A stretch of DNA of 64,000 nt from Sphingopyxis sp. HIX (GCF_001468285.1 NZ_LNSB01000017.1:25742-89741), one strand, 5' to 3'. Positions 33,522 through 43,073 are shown, counted from the first letter of the stretch. Made by a program: numbers and translations. The notes: generated from the letters alone by a model not told the origin.

Positions 33522-34862
33522 TCAGCGCCGGATCAGGCGCGCGATGCTGGTGCGCGGCAGGAGGAGCAAAGCCGACCCGCGGCCCGACATGCCGCCGGCG
33601 ATCGCGCGCGCGTCGTTGCCCGCGCCCCAGAAGCTGTCGAAGCGATTGGCGCCCTTGATCGCACCGCCCGTATCCTGCGCGATCCACAGCCCGTTGGGTT
33701 CGGCGCGGTCGAGCGAGAGGAAGACGGGGGCGCCGAGCGGCGTATATTTGGGATCGGCGGCGACGCTCGCGCGGCCCGTCACGGGCACGCCGAGCGCGCC
33801 CAGCGGCCCCGGACCCGTGATCTCGCGGAAGAAGACCCAGCTGGGATTCTCGTTCATCACCGCGGCACCGCGCACCGGATCGGCGCGCAGATAGTCGAGG
33901 ATACCCTGCATCGAGGTCTGGCCGGGCTTGAGTTCGCCGCGATCGGCGAGCAATTTGCCGATGCCGACATAGTCGCGGCCGTTCTGCGTATCGTAACCGA
34001 TGCGCATCACCCCGCCGTCGGGGAGGCGCAGGCGCCCCGAGCCCTGGATCTGGAGGAAGAAGAATTCGGCGGCGTCGGCGGCCCAGGCGATTTCGAGCCC
34101 GCGGCCTTCGAGTGCACCGCGCTCGATCGCGGCGCGGTCGTAATAGCGCACCAGATTGCTGCCATCGACACGGCCGCGGACCTTCTTGCCCTTCAAATCG
34201 TCGGAAAATTGGCCGAGGTCGACGTCGACCAAGTCGGCCGGACGGCGATAGATGGGCACGTCGTATCCCGCACGCTTGGTGCGCGAACCCGCGATCTCGG
34301 GCTCGTAATAGCCGGTGACGAAGGTCGTGCCGGCGCCGACCTGCACCGTGCCGAAGTAGCGCTGGAAGAAAGCCGATGCGTCATCGTCGCGCCAGTTTTT
34401 CGCGGCGTTGCAGCTTTCGCTCCAGTCGGCGTTCTGGGTCAGCCCGCTGACGTCGGCGCGGCGCGTGACCGAGGGGCAGCTCAAACGGAACGCGGCGAGC
34501 GCGGCGCTCGCCTGCGACGCGGTTACGCCGAGCGTATCGAACTCGGGGCCGGCGACGACGCCGGCCTCGGCCGCGGTGGTCGCGCTCGTCGGCACCGCCG
34601 GCGCGGCGAGCACCGGGTTGGGCGTTGCGGGGATCGGCTTTGCCGCGACGCTGCCGCTTTCGGAGGGGCGTGGGGTGTAGGGACGGGTCGGGCCGGTCGG
34701 CGCGGTGGAGGTCGGGGCCGGGGTCGGCGCGGGCACTGGACGCGGCGTCGTTTCGACGCGGCCACCGCCGGCATCGGGAATCACCGACGAACAGGCCGAC
34801 AGCGCGGGCAGGCTGGCGAGGAGGGCGAATCCCAGCGCCCGGGTGGAGACGGGGCCGGGCAT
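33522..34862 (-). CDS. mltA: Membrane-bound lytic murein transglycosylase A (446 aa)
   Basis: Cuts peptidoglycan glycan strands to 1,6-anhydro ends. Lipoprotein signal with lipobox LSAC (residues about 20-23), a Pro/Thr linker, the MltA barrel domain (FVTGYYEPEIAGSRTKRAGY, FFLQIQGSGRLRLPDGGVMR) and the 3D domain with catalytic-region aspartates (WIAQDTGGAIKGANRFDSFW). ATG 34862 is 5 bases after the Tim44-like stop. Confidence 0.95.
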   Translation of the reverse strand: MPGPVSTRALGFALLASLPALSACSSVIPDAGGGRVETTPRPVPAPTPAPTSTAPTGPTRPYTPRPSESGSVAAKPIPATPNPVLAAPAVPTSATTAAEAGVVAGPEFDTLGVTASQASAALAAFRLSCPSVTRRADVSGLTQNADWSESCNAAKNWRDDDASAFFQRYFGTVQVGAGTTFVTGYYEPEIAGSRTKRAGYDVPIYRRPADLVDVDLGQFSDDLKGKKVRGRVDGSNLVRYYDRAAIERGALEGRGLEIAWAADAAEFFFLQIQGSGRLRLPDGGVMRIGYDTQNGRDYVGIGKLLADRGELKPGQTSMQGILDYLRADPVRGAAVMNENPSWVFFREITGPGPLGALGVPVTGRASVAADPKYTPLGAPVFLSLDRAEPNGLWIAQDTGGAIKGANRFDSFWGAGNDARAIAGGMSGRGSALLLLPRTSIARLIRR

Positions 34863-34867
34863 CGACG

Positions 34868-35536
34868 TCAGGCGGATTCGGCTTCGTCGAGCTGCCAGTT
34901 GGGATCGCCGCTGCCGATCCGGCGCCGGAAGGTCCACAGGTCGTTTGTCTCGGTCGCGTCGATCATCGAGCCCGCGATCATGTTGCCTTCGGCATCGCGG
35001 GTGACCGCGCTGATGTCGGCGCGGTAGCGCACGGTGACGCGGGCTTCGCCGCCCGACAGCTCGACCGCGGTGATCTTCGCCGAATCGATACCGACGAGAC
35101 GGTTGTCGAGCCGCTCGCCGCGCGCCTCGCGCGCGTCGATCGCGTCGGCGAAGGCTTGATAGCTGTCGGCATCGCAAAGATCGCGGAGGGTGTCGCGGTC
35201 GCCGGCCCAATAGGCCTCGAGAATCATGCGATAGGCCGCCTCGGCGCCGTCCATGAAGCGGCCGGCGTCGAACTGGCGGTCGGTCGCGAGCAGCTGGCGC
35301 AGCCCGGCTTCGGCGGCGGGTTCGTAGACGAGGCCGGAGGTATCGGCGCTGCCGCCCTGCGGCGACGGCGGGGCTTCGGGATCGTCGATGCGCACCGGTG
35401 CGGGGGCGGCGCGCTCGTCGCGGCGCGGCAGCACGGGCTCCTGCTCGTGCCCCGTGCGCTTGCCGAGCACCGAATAGAGCCGCATGCCGAGGAAGGCGGC
35501 GATCATGGCGAGCAGGACGATCGAAATGGCTGTCAC
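34868..35536 (-). CDS. Tim44-like domain membrane protein (222 aa)
   Basis: One N-terminal helix (AISIVLLAMIAAFLGMRLYS) followed by LGKRTGHEQEPVLP and a Tim44/mL45-type domain (FMDGAEAAYRMILEAYWAGD ... DLWTFRRRIGSGDPNWQLDE). GTG 35536 gives the standard short N-terminus; the open frame continues to an ATG at 35599 without support. Bacterial members are placed near secB and are thought to act at the inner membrane. First of a three-gene transcript with mltA and smr. Confidence 0.85.
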   Translation of the reverse strand: MTAISIVLLAMIAAFLGMRLYSVLGKRTGHEQEPVLPRRDERAAPAPVRIDDPEAPPSPQGGSADTSGLVYEPAAEAGLRQLLATDRQFDAGRFMDGAEAAYRMILEAYWAGDRDTLRDLCDADSYQAFADAIDAREARGERLDNRLVGIDSAKITAVELSGGEARVTVRYRADISAVTRDAEGNMIAGSMIDATETNDLWTFRRRIGSGDPNWQLDEAESA

Positions 35537-35798
35537 GGGCTGGAGTCCAATGCGGTCTTCGGGAAAGTCTTGGCCGATACATAGGCTATCGGCGGCCATG
35601 TTTCAAATCTCCATGGCCGCAGCCTTGCCTCAGGTCAACGTCCGGCGCGCGCCGCGGTTGCCGCGGGCGCCCTCGGAGCGGCCCATTGTGCTGCCCGCCC
35701 GGCGCTGCTAAGCGCCGCGACAACCGCCCGCACCGCCGGATCGCACCGATCCGGATGCGCGGGCCCTTTTCATTCGATACAGGGAAAGCATCACAGTC

Positions 35799-36314
35799 AT
35801 GGCCGACGAAACGACGCCCGAATTCACCCCCGAAACGCTGAGCAACGGCGAGGACAACAGCCCCGCGATCGGCCTGATCTCGCAATATGTGAAGGATCTG
35901 TCGTTCGAGAATCCGAACGCGCCCGCGATCTATCAGGTGCAGGACGCGCCGCAGATTGACGTCCAGTTCAACATCGGGGCCGAACAGGTCGGCGACGGCG
36001 TGTTCGAAGTGTCGCTGAAGATCGACATCACCTCGAAGGCGGGCGACCTGACGGCGTTCGTCGTCGATCTGAAATATGCCGGCCTGTTCGGCGTGCGCAA
36101 CGTCCCCGAAGACCAGCTGCAGCCCTTCTTCCTCGCCGAAGCGCCGCGCATCCTGTTCCCCTTCGCGCGCCGCGTCGTCGCCGATGTCGTGCGCGACGGC
36201 GGTTTCCCGCCGCTGCTGCTCGAGCCGATCGACTTCCACGGCCTGTTCCAGCAGCAGTCGCAGCAGATCGCCGCCGAACAGGCCGGCGATATCGCGCCGG
36301 TCGGGCAGGCCTAA
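35799..36314 (+). CDS. secB: Protein-export chaperone SecB (171 aa)
   Basis: Keeps preproteins unfolded for SecA. Conserved core: SQYVKDLSFENPNAPAIYQV, IDITSKAGD, KYAGLFGV, APRILFPFARRVVADVVRDG and LLEPIDFHGLF. Divergent from the Tim44-like gene; murJ follows 27 bases later. Length is normal. Confidence 0.96.
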   Translation: MADETTPEFTPETLSNGEDNSPAIGLISQYVKDLSFENPNAPAIYQVQDAPQIDVQFNIGAEQVGDGVFEVSLKIDITSKAGDLTAFVVDLKYAGLFGVRNVPEDQLQPFFLAEAPRILFPFARRVVADVVRDGGFPPLLLEPIDFHGLFQQQSQQIAAEQAGDIAPVGQA

Positions 36315-36341
36315 GCTTCACCGGCTGGGCGGGCTGACGGG

Positions 36342-37934
36342 GTGAGCAGCCTGATCAAGAGCGTCGGGACGATCGGAGGGCTGACGATGGTCAGCCGCGT
36401 CTTCGGTTTCGCGCGCGACATGCTGCTCGCCCGCGTGCTCGGCGCGGGGCTGGCGGCGGACGCCTTCCAGCTCGCCTTCACCCTGCCCAACACCTTTCGC
36501 CGGCTGTTCGCCGAGGGCGCCTTCTCGGTCGCCTTCGTGCCGATGTATAGCCGCGCGCTGCACGGGGAGGACGGCGAGGCCGCCGCGGCGAAATTTGCCG
36601 ACGACGTGCTCGGCGTCTTCCTCTGGGTGCTGCTCGTCTTTTCCGCGGTCGCGATGATCGCCATGCCGGGCATCGTCTGGCTGCTCGCCAGCGAATATCA
36701 GTCGGTGCCGGGCAAGTTCGAGCTCGCGGTGTTTTTGAGCCGCATCACCTTTCCCTATCTGGGGCTGATCAGCCTCGTCGCGATGCTCTCCGGCCTGCTC
36801 AACGCGCGCTCGCGCTTCGCGCCGGGCGCGGCGGCGCCGGTACTGCTCAACATCGTGCTGATCGCGGGCATCTTGATCGGCGCCGAGATGCGCGGGCCGG
36901 GTGGTGACGACCGCATCGTCGCGATCGCGCTCGCAATTTCGGTGTCGCTCGCGGGGGTGCTGCAGCTCGCCTATCTCTGGTGGTCGGTGCGGCGGGCGGG
37001 GCTGAAGCTCCACATCCGGCTGCCCAAGCTGACCCCCGAGGTCAGGAAGCTCGGCATGCTGATCCTGCCCGCGACCTTCGGCGCGGGCATCTATCAGATC
37101 AGCCAGTTCGTCGACACTTTCTTCGCGACAAGCCTGCCGCAGGGGTCGCTGACCCTGCTCAAGCTCGCCGACCGATTGAACCAGTTGCCGCTCGGCATCG
37201 TCGGCATCGCGCTCGGCACCGCGATCCTGCCGATGCTGGCGCGCCATATCCACAGCGGCGACGGCGCCGAGGCGCAAAGATTGCAGGCCAATGCGTTCGA
37301 GATCGCGACTTTGCTGACGCTTCCGGCTGCGGTGGCGCTCGCGATCTGCGCCCCCGCCTTCACCGCCGCCTTCTTCGTCGGCGGCAAGTTTACGCCCGAA
37401 GACGGTGCGCTGATGGCGCATATCGTCGTCGCGCTCGTCGCGGGCCTGCCCGCCTATGTGATCGTGAAGATTTTGAACCCCGGCTTTTTCGCGCGCGAGG
37501 ATACGAAGACGCCGGTGTGGACCGCGCTCGCCTCGCTGATCGTCAACATCGGCATCAACCTCTATGTCGTCGAGCGTTACGGTATCGTCGGGCTGGCGGG
37601 CGCGACCGCGGTGTCGGCGTCACTCAACTGCCTGCTGCTCTACATCATCCTGCACCGGCGCGGCTGGTTCCATTTCACCACGCGGCTCGCCGGGCGAATC
37701 CTGCGCCAGCTGGTCGCGGTCGCGGTCATGGGCGCGCTGCTGTGGTGGATGATGCCGCAGCTCGCGCCCTATTATGGCGGCGGGGTGTTCGAGCGCATCT
37801 GGTCGCTGTCGGCGCTGTGCGCGGCGGGGGGCGCGGTCTTCCTGACCGCGGCCTTCCTCGTCGGCGCGCTTGACAAGGAACTCGTCGCCATGCTCACGCG
37901 GCGGCGCGCCAAACCGGCGGCAATAGAGGAATAG
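36342..37934 (+). CDS. murJ: Lipid II flippase MurJ (530 aa)
   Basis: Moves lipid II across the inner membrane. A MATE-like protein with about 14 hydrophobic helices; MurJ marks include TIGGLTMVSRVFGFARDMLL at the start, NTFRRLFAEGAFSVAFVPMY, and ISQFVDTFFATSLPQGSLTL. GTG 36342 gives the normal N-terminus (MSSLIKSVGTIGG). trpS follows 3 bases after the stop. Confidence 0.95.
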   Translation: MSSLIKSVGTIGGLTMVSRVFGFARDMLLARVLGAGLAADAFQLAFTLPNTFRRLFAEGAFSVAFVPMYSRALHGEDGEAAAAKFADDVLGVFLWVLLVFSAVAMIAMPGIVWLLASEYQSVPGKFELAVFLSRITFPYLGLISLVAMLSGLLNARSRFAPGAAAPVLLNIVLIAGILIGAEMRGPGGDDRIVAIALAISVSLAGVLQLAYLWWSVRRAGLKLHIRLPKLTPEVRKLGMLILPATFGAGIYQISQFVDTFFATSLPQGSLTLLKLADRLNQLPLGIVGIALGTAILPMLARHIHSGDGAEAQRLQANAFEIATLLTLPAAVALAICAPAFTAAFFVGGKFTPEDGALMAHIVVALVAGLPAYVIVKILNPGFFAREDTKTPVWTALASLIVNIGINLYVVERYGIVGLAGATAVSASLNCLLLYIILHRRGWFHFTTRLAGRILRQLVAVAVMGALLWWMMPQLAPYYGGGVFERIWSLSALCAAGGAVFLTAAFLVGALDKELVAMLTRRRAKPAAIEE

Positions 37935-37937
37935 ATC

Positions 37938-38936
37938 ATGCGGACGCTGTCGGGCATCCAGCCCACCGGAAACTTGCACCTCGGCAATTATCTGGGCGCG
38001 ATCCGCAACTGGGTGCGCATGCAGGACGAGATGCCGGGCGAGAAACTCTATTTCCTCGCCGACCTGCACGCGATCACCGTCGCGGGCGATGCCGCCGAGC
38101 TGACCGCGAACACGCGCGAGATGGCGGCGGCGCTGATCGCCGCGGGGATCGATCCCGAGAAGGCGATCCTGTTCAACCAGGCGCGCGTGCCCGCGCATGC
38201 CGAGCTCGCCTGGCTGCTCTTCTGCACCGCGCGGATCGGCTGGCTGAACCGCATGACGCAGTTCAAGGAAAAGTCGGGCAAGAACCGCGAGGGCGCGAGC
38301 GTCGGGCTCTACGCCTATCCGGTGCTGCAGGCGGCCGACGTGCTGCTCTATCAGACGACGCACGTCCCCGTCGGCGACGACCAGAAACAGCATCTGGAAC
38401 TCGCGCGCGATATCGCGACCAAGTTCAACCTCGACACCGGCACCGAGACCTTCACCTTGCCCGAACCGACGATCCCGCCCGCCGCGGCGCGGATCATGAG
38501 CCTGCGCGACGGCACGGCGAAAATGTCGAAATCGGACCCGAGCGACGCGAGCCGGATCAACCTGGTCGACGACCGCGACACGATCATGGCCAAGATCCGC
38601 AAGGCGAAGACCGATCCCGAGCCCTTGCCGTCGGAGGCCGCGGGACTGCAAGGCCGCCCCGAGGCGAAGAACCTCGTCGCGATCTACGCGGCGATGGCCG
38701 ACGAGAGCGTCGACCAGGTGCTCGCGCGCTTCGCGGGACAAGGGTTCGGGGCGTTCAAGCCCGCGCTCGGCGAATTGCTCGTCGAGACGCTCGCGCCGAT
38801 CGCCGAGCGGCTGAATGCGCTGAAGGCCGACACGGCGGCGATCGACGCCGCGCTGGAGAAGGGCGCCGAACGTGCCCGCACGCTCGCCCAGCCGACGCTC
38901 GACGCGGCCTATGCCGCGCTGGGGCTCTGCCGCTGA
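37938..38936 (+). CDS. trpS: Tryptophan--tRNA ligase (332 aa)
   Basis: Class I aminoacyl-tRNA synthetase. HIGH-type motif in [18 protein letters not shown], the tryptophan pocket [26 protein letters not shown] and KMSKS in [15 protein letters not shown]. Length normal. It ends the secB-murJ-trpS run. Confidence 0.97.
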   Translation: MRTLSGIQPTGNLHLGNYLGAIRNWVRMQDEMPGEKLYFLADLHAITVAGDAAELTANTREMAAALIAAGIDPEKAILFNQARVPAHAELAWLLFCTARIGWLNRMTQFKEKSGKNREGASVGLYAYPVLQAADVLLYQTTHVPVGDDQKQHLELARDIATKFNLDTGTETFTLPEPTIPPAAARIMSLRDGTAKMSKSDPSDASRINLVDDRDTIMAKIRKAKTDPEPLPSEAAGLQGRPEAKNLVAIYAAMADESVDQVLARFAGQGFGAFKPALGELLVETLAPIAERLNALKADTAAIDAALEKGAERARTLAQPTLDAAYAALGLCR

Positions 38937-39114
38937 GCGCGGGCAGCGAACCGTCTGGCACCGCAGCGAAATTCTTGTCTTCGGCCCGCCGCCACCCCAT
39001 ATCGGGTGGTGCAACCGGTTGCGGCAAGGCGAGTTCAACCAAGGTTAAGTCGCATCGGCGTAGTCATGCTATAAAGAGCGGCGTGCATGCGCGCCGACTC
39101 ACGGAGCGAAGACG

Positions 39115-39807
39115 ATGATGAAGACCCTGACTTTCCGCCGGCTGAGCCTCGCCGCGCTGACCGCCGCAACGCTGGCGATCGCTGGCTGTGCCACCCCCTT
39201 CCGCGCCGATGTCGCGCGCTTCCAGACCCAGCTGCCCGCCCCGCAGGGGCAGAGCTTCACCGTCGAGGCGGGCGACCCCCGGCTCGCGGGTGGGATCGAG
39301 TTCGGCCAATATGCCAATCTGGTGTCGGGCGAGCTGACGCGCTTCGGCTATCGCCCCGCGGCGCCCGGCGAGCGTCCCGACATGGTCGTGCGCATGGGCT
39401 ATGACATCGACAAGGGGCGCGAGCGCGTGCGCAGTACCCCCGGCTTCGGCGACCCGTGGTACGGCGGCTATTACGGCCGCGGCTTCTATCGCCCGGTGAT
39501 CGTCACCGGCCGCGGCGGCCGCCGCTTCGTCTACGGCTATCGCGACCCCTTCCTATGGGGCGGCTTCGGCCCGGGCTTCGGCTATAACGACGTCGAGAGC
39601 TATACCGTCTACACCAGCGGGCTCGACCTCTCGATCAGCCGCGCGACGGACGGCTACCGCCTGTTCGAGGGCCGCGCCGAGGCGCAGTCGCGCGACAACA
39701 ACCTCCAGGCGATCGTCCCCAACCTGGTCGAGGCGATGTTCACCGGCTTCCCCGGCAATTCGGGCGAAAAGGTGCGCATCACCGTGGCGCCGCCCGAAAA
39801 GAGCTGA
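39115..39807 (+). CDS. DUF4136 lipoprotein (230 aa)
   Basis: Signal peptide with lipobox LAIAGC (Cys near 25), then the DUF4136 domain (FRADVARFQTQLPAPQGQSF, FGQYANLVSGELTRFGYRPA, DMVVRMGYDIDKG) with a Gly/Tyr/Phe-rich middle (YGGYYGRGFYRP, LWGGFGPGFGY). Two start codons are adjacent (39115 and 39118). Outer-membrane localisation is likely; function unknown. Confidence 0.85.
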   Translation: MMKTLTFRRLSLAALTAATLAIAGCATPFRADVARFQTQLPAPQGQSFTVEAGDPRLAGGIEFGQYANLVSGELTRFGYRPAAPGERPDMVVRMGYDIDKGRERVRSTPGFGDPWYGGYYGRGFYRPVIVTGRGGRRFVYGYRDPFLWGGFGPGFGYNDVESYTVYTSGLDLSISRATDGYRLFEGRAEAQSRDNNLQAIVPNLVEAMFTGFPGNSGEKVRITVAPPEKS

Positions 39808-39826
39808 TCGCGCCGCCATTGGCCAG

Positions 39827-39868
39827 ACAAAAGGGCCCGCCTTCCGAAAGGACGGCGGGCCCTTTTGT
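39827..39868. terminator. Bidirectional terminator between DUF4136 gene and dnaA
   Basis: Perfect 15-bp stem ACAAAAGGGCCCGCC / GGCGGGCCCTTTTGT (39827-39841, 39854-39868) with a T-run on the top strand and an A-run on the other, so it can end transcription from both convergent genes. Confidence 0.9.
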
Positions 39869-39923
39869 TGTGGACGAACCGGTGGACAAGTCCGGGGATG
39901 AGCCCGGCAGAAGCTGTGGATCA
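39869..39923. other. Three DnaA-box-like 9-mers at the 3' end of dnaA
   Basis: TGTGGACGA (39869-39877), GGTGGACAA (39881-39889) and TGTGGATCA (39915-39923) match TGTGGATAA at 7, 7 and 8 of 9 positions, all in the same orientation. The last overlaps the dnaA stop codon. Confidence 0.35.
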
Positions 39924-41282
39924 GCTGTTGAGGCTGCGCCGGATCGCGGCGATTTCGGCGTCGAGTTCGCTGTCGCTGACGCGCAGCGCCTCGACCGTGC
40001 GCACCGCGTGAATCACGGTCGAATGGTCGCGCCCGCCGAAGCGGCGCCCGATCTCGGGATAGGAGCGCGGGGTCAGTTCCTTCGCGAGGTACATCGCGAC
40101 CTGCCGCGGGCGCGCGATCGCGCGGACGCGGCGCTTCGACGCCATCTCGCTCTTGTCGAGCTTGTAATGCGCGCAGACCGCGCGCTGGATCTCGTCGATC
40201 GTGATCCGCGGGCGCGCGCTGCGAACATTCTCCGCCAGCCGGTCCTCGGCGAGCGCGAGGTCGAGCCGCGCGCCGGTGAGCGCCGCATAAGCGAGCAATT
40301 TGTTGAGCGCGCCTTCGAGCTCGCGGATGTTGCGGGTGAAATGCTTGACCAGATAGGCGACGACGTCGCCCGGCACCTCGACCATCGGCATCGCGGCGAG
40401 CCGCTGGCGGATGATGCGGTCGCGCAGATCGTCCTCGGGCGCCTCGATGTCGGCAACGAGCCCGCCCGACAGCCGCGACAGCAGCCGCGCTTCGACCCCG
40501 TCGAGCATCGCCGGCGGGCGGTCGGCGGTGACGACGAGGCGCTTGCCCGCGGTCATCAGGTCGTCGATCGTGTGGAGCAATTCCTCCTGCGTCGAATTCT
40601 TGCCGATCACGAATTGCAGGTCGTCGAGCAGCAGCAGGTCGGCGGCGCGCAGCCGCGCCTTGAACGCCATCATGTCGCCGCCGCGCATCGCGCCGACGAA
40701 TTCGAGCATGAACTTCTCCGCCGACATCAGGATGATGGTGGCGGTCGGGTGCGCCGTCGCATAATCCTGTGCGATCGCCTGGAGCAGGTGCGTCTTGCCC
40801 TGGCCGGTGCCCGAACAGAGGTAGAGCGGGTTGAATTGCGGCGCCTCGACCATCGCCATGCGGCGCGCGGCGTTGGCGGCGAGGATGTTCGAGCGCGCGA
40901 CGACGAAGCGGTCGAACGACAGCCGCGGGTCGAAACCGAGCAGCGCCGGGTTCGCGGCGGGCGCCGGCGGCGTTTCGAAAGCGGGCAGCGGCGGCTGCGC
41001 GAGGATCGCGGCGCGCTCGGCCCCCGCGCTGGCGCCGCGCACGCTGACGCTGCGCACCGCGGGCAAGAGCTGGCGCCACGCGAGTTCGAGCCGGTCGCCG
41101 AAACGTTCGTTGATCCAGTTGGCCGAGAAGCGGCTCGTCGCCTCGAGCGTGACGACGCCCGACAGGCTGCAATAGTCGGCGAAGCGCACCGGCTTCAGCC
41201 AATGGTCGAAGGTGCGCGCGCCGAGATCGCGGCGGAGCCCTTCGGCCACGCGCGGCCACAGCGTCGCGGCGTCGCCGCTCAT
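39921..41282 (-). CDS. dnaA: Chromosomal replication initiator protein DnaA (453 aa)
   Basis: Opens the origin and regulates transcription. Domain I (LWPRVAEGLRRDLGARTFDH), a short linker, AAA+ domain III with Walker A CSGTGQGKTHLLQAIA and Walker B LLLLDDLQFVIGK, and domain IV with the DnaA-box binding signature RRFGGRDHSTVIHAV. GGCGGAGAAACGGCG supports ATG 41282; an open frame to 41459 has no ribosome site. The length is slightly short, from a reduced linker domain II. Confidence 0.95.
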   Translation of the reverse strand: MSGDAATLWPRVAEGLRRDLGARTFDHWLKPVRFADYCSLSGVVTLEATSRFSANWINERFGDRLELAWRQLLPAVRSVSVRGASAGAERAAILAQPPLPAFETPPAPAANPALLGFDPRLSFDRFVVARSNILAANAARRMAMVEAPQFNPLYLCSGTGQGKTHLLQAIAQDYATAHPTATIILMSAEKFMLEFVGAMRGGDMMAFKARLRAADLLLLDDLQFVIGKNSTQEELLHTIDDLMTAGKRLVVTADRPPAMLDGVEARLLSRLSGGLVADIEAPEDDLRDRIIRQRLAAMPMVEVPGDVVAYLVKHFTRNIRELEGALNKLLAYAALTGARLDLALAEDRLAENVRSARPRITIDEIQRAVCAHYKLDKSEMASKRRVRAIARPRQVAMYLAKELTPRSYPEIGRRFGGRDHSTVIHAVRTVEALRVSDSELDAEIAAIRRSLNS

Positions 41283-41746
41283 CGCCGTTTCTCCGCCACG
41301 CTGGCCATAGCTCTCCCCGCCTGAAATCACGCCTGTCCCCCACCTTGCTCGGTCATCGGATGCCCCCCGGCATCGCCCCGGCCGCACAGCATTTCCCCAC
41401 GCCCCGGTCGCAGGACGCAGTTTCCCGTTCCGCGCAAGCAGCGAAGGACGGCGAATCATGTGATGTGGCGGCCAGCGGCGAAGGCCGATGACACCCCTGT
41501 CTAGGCAGGGCGGCGCGAGTCGATCAAGAGCGGGGGATGTAAAAATATTGAAATAAAAATCTTGACTCCCCCGCGACCCCGGAATCGCGCGAAACCGGTA
41601 TTTTAAATAATTAAATCAATGGTTTAATTGTTACAGTCAGCGTCATGAAAAACGAATCGCGATAAATCCGCGACTTACCGCGATGCAACACTATTGCCAT
41701 GATGCCGTAACAAAGCCGCCCATCACCTTGTCCCGAAATGGGCACA
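41283..41746. other. dnaA upstream region: AT-rich, GANTC-rich, no gene
   Basis: No credible protein gene. Bases 41538-41640 are strikingly AT-rich for this genome (for example TAAAAATATTGAAATAAAAA and TTTTAAATAATTAAATCAAT). Five GANTC sites fall at 41453, 41517, 41564, 41582 and 41654 (a sixth at 41807 lies just past the rpsT terminator). GAATCGCG occurs twice. The stretch holds the dnaA promoter region and is a candidate for replication-origin-type elements, but no strong DnaA boxes are seen. Confidence 0.5.
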
Positions 41747-41785
41747 AAAAAGGACCCGCGGGCGATGCGCCGGCGGGTCCTTTTT
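41747..41785 (-). terminator. rpsT terminator
   Basis: 13-bp perfect stem AAAAAGGACCCGC / GCGGGTCCTTTTT (41747-41759, 41773-41785) with an inner GGCG-ATG-CGCC hairpin, 35 bases after the rpsT stop. The A-run on the top strand gives the T-run on the minus-strand transcript. Confidence 0.9.
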
Positions 41786-41820
41786 GATGCACGATCGGCA
41801 AAAGCCGAATCGGGCGGCAA

Positions 41821-42084
41821 TCACGCGATCGCGTTGACGCTCTTGGTCAGGCGCGAATATTTGCGCGCGACGGTGTTCTTGTGGAGCACGCCCTTGGCGA
41901 CGCCGCGGGCCATTTCGGGCTGCGCAGCCTTCAGCGCGGCAGCGGCGGCATCCTTGTCACCGGCGGCGACGGCATTCTCGACCTTCTTGACCAGCGTGCG
42001 AATGCGCGAGACGCGATTCTTGTTCACGACGGTGCGCGCGGTGTTGCGGCGGATGCGCTTTTTTGCCTGGGGCGTATTGGCCAT
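41821..42084 (-). CDS. rpsT: 30S ribosomal protein S20 (87 aa)
   Basis: Canonical small basic S20: [20 protein letters not shown] at the start and [20 protein letters not shown] at the end. GAGGAA lies just before ATG 42084; an ATG 18 bases upstream is not needed. A terminator follows. The dnaA-rpsT neighbourhood is common in sphingomonads. Confidence 0.97.
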   Translation of the reverse strand: MANTPQAKKRIRRNTARTVVNKNRVSRIRTLVKKVENAVAAGDKDAAAAALKAAQPEMARGVAKGVLHKNTVARKYSRLTKSVNAIA

Positions 42085-42218
42085 AAATTCCTCGGTTTTC
42101 AAACGGTCAAAGTCGGTCGGAGCACAGCGTCACCGGAGCAGCCGAATCGCGCGAAACGTGCGAATCAATGTCCGGATACAGCCGGTTCCGGACAACCGGA
42201 CCCTGCTCGAAGGGTGCG

Positions 42219-42247
42219 CCCATAGCCAGATTGTCCTATCAGGTCAA
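42219..42247 (-). promoter_or_regulatory. Probable rpsT promoter
   Basis: On the minus strand TTGACC (42247-42242) and TATGGG (42224-42219) are separated by 17 bases, giving a start near 42212 and a leader of about 130 bases. It lies just after the mutM stop. Confidence 0.45.
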
Positions 42248-42260
42248 CGCCGAAACCGCG

Positions 42261-43073
42261 CTAACGCTGGCATTTGGGGCAGAAGAAGGTCGAGCGGCCC
42301 GACTGGACGATGCGGGCGATCGTGCCGCCGCATTCGCAACGCTGCCCCTCGCGGCCGTAGACGCGCCAGTCCTTGGCGAAATAGCCGAGGTCGCCCTCGG
42401 GGCTGAGGAAATCGCGCAGGGTCGATCCGCCCGCGGCGATCGCGGCGGTGAGGACGTCCTTGATCGCGGGCACCAGCAAGGCGAGTTTCGCCCGCGAGAC
42501 GTCGGCGGCGGGCTTGGCGGGGTGGATGCGCGCCATGTTGAGCGCTTCGCAGACATAGATGTTGCCGAGCCCCGCGACGATCGTCTGGTCGAGCAGCATC
42601 GCCTTTATCGGTGCGCGGCGACCGGCGAGCGCCTTCGCCAGATAGGCGGCGTCGAAGGCATCGGACAAGGGTTCGGGACCGAGGGTCACGAAGGCGGGGA
42701 AGACGGTGAGCGGGTCGCCCGCGACGAGGTCGACCGAACCGAAGCGACGCGGGTCGTGGAGGAAGAGCCGGTGCCCCGCGCCGGTTTCGATGAGCAGATG
42801 GTCGTGCTTGCCCGCCTCGCCGCCCTCGGTCCGCCAGCGTCCCGACATGCCGAGGTGGAAGATCATATGGTCGTCGCGGTCGGTGGAGATCACGCCATAT
42901 TTGGCGCGGCGCGACAGGGCGGTCACCGTCGCGCCGGTCAGCCGCTGCGCGAGGTCGGCGGGGAAGGCGCGGCGAAGGTCGGGGCGAAAGGTGATGACCG
43001 AGGTCAGGCGCTGCCCTTCGAGAAACGGCGCGAGGCCGCGGACGGTGGTTTCGACTTCGGGAAGCTCGGGCAT
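42261..43073 (-). CDS. mutM: Formamidopyrimidine-DNA glycosylase (270 aa)
   Basis: Removes oxidised purines such as 8-oxoguanine. The mature N-terminus PELPEVETTVRGL carries the catalytic Pro and Glu; the beta-hairpin lysine lies in RRAKYGV; the C-terminal zinc finger is CECGG ... CPKC. Longer open frames upstream are antisense to ubiE. Divergent from ubiE. Confidence 0.96.
   Translation of the reverse strand: MPELPEVETTVRGLAPFLEGQRLTSVITFRPDLRRAFPADLAQRLTGATVTALSRRAKYGVISTDRDDHMIFHLGMSGRWRTEGGEAGKHDHLLIETGAGHRLFLHDPRRFGSVDLVAGDPLTVFPAFVTLGPEPLSDAFDAAYLAKALAGRRAPIKAMLLDQTIVAGLGNIYVCEALNMARIHPAKPAADVSRAKLALLVPAIKDVLTAAIAAGGSTLRDFLSPEGDLGYFAKDWRVYGREGQRCECGGTIARIVQSGRSTFFCPKCQR

Noticed and set aside
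35537..35599. Longer N-terminus of the Tim44-like protein from ATG 35599
   Set aside because: The GTG at 35536 gives the normal membrane-helix start; the extra 21 residues are polar and overlap the divergent promoter region.
41283..41459. 59-residue N-terminal extension of DnaA
   Set aside because: Arg/Gly-rich sequence unlike DnaA domain I, no ribosome site, whereas ATG 41282 has one.
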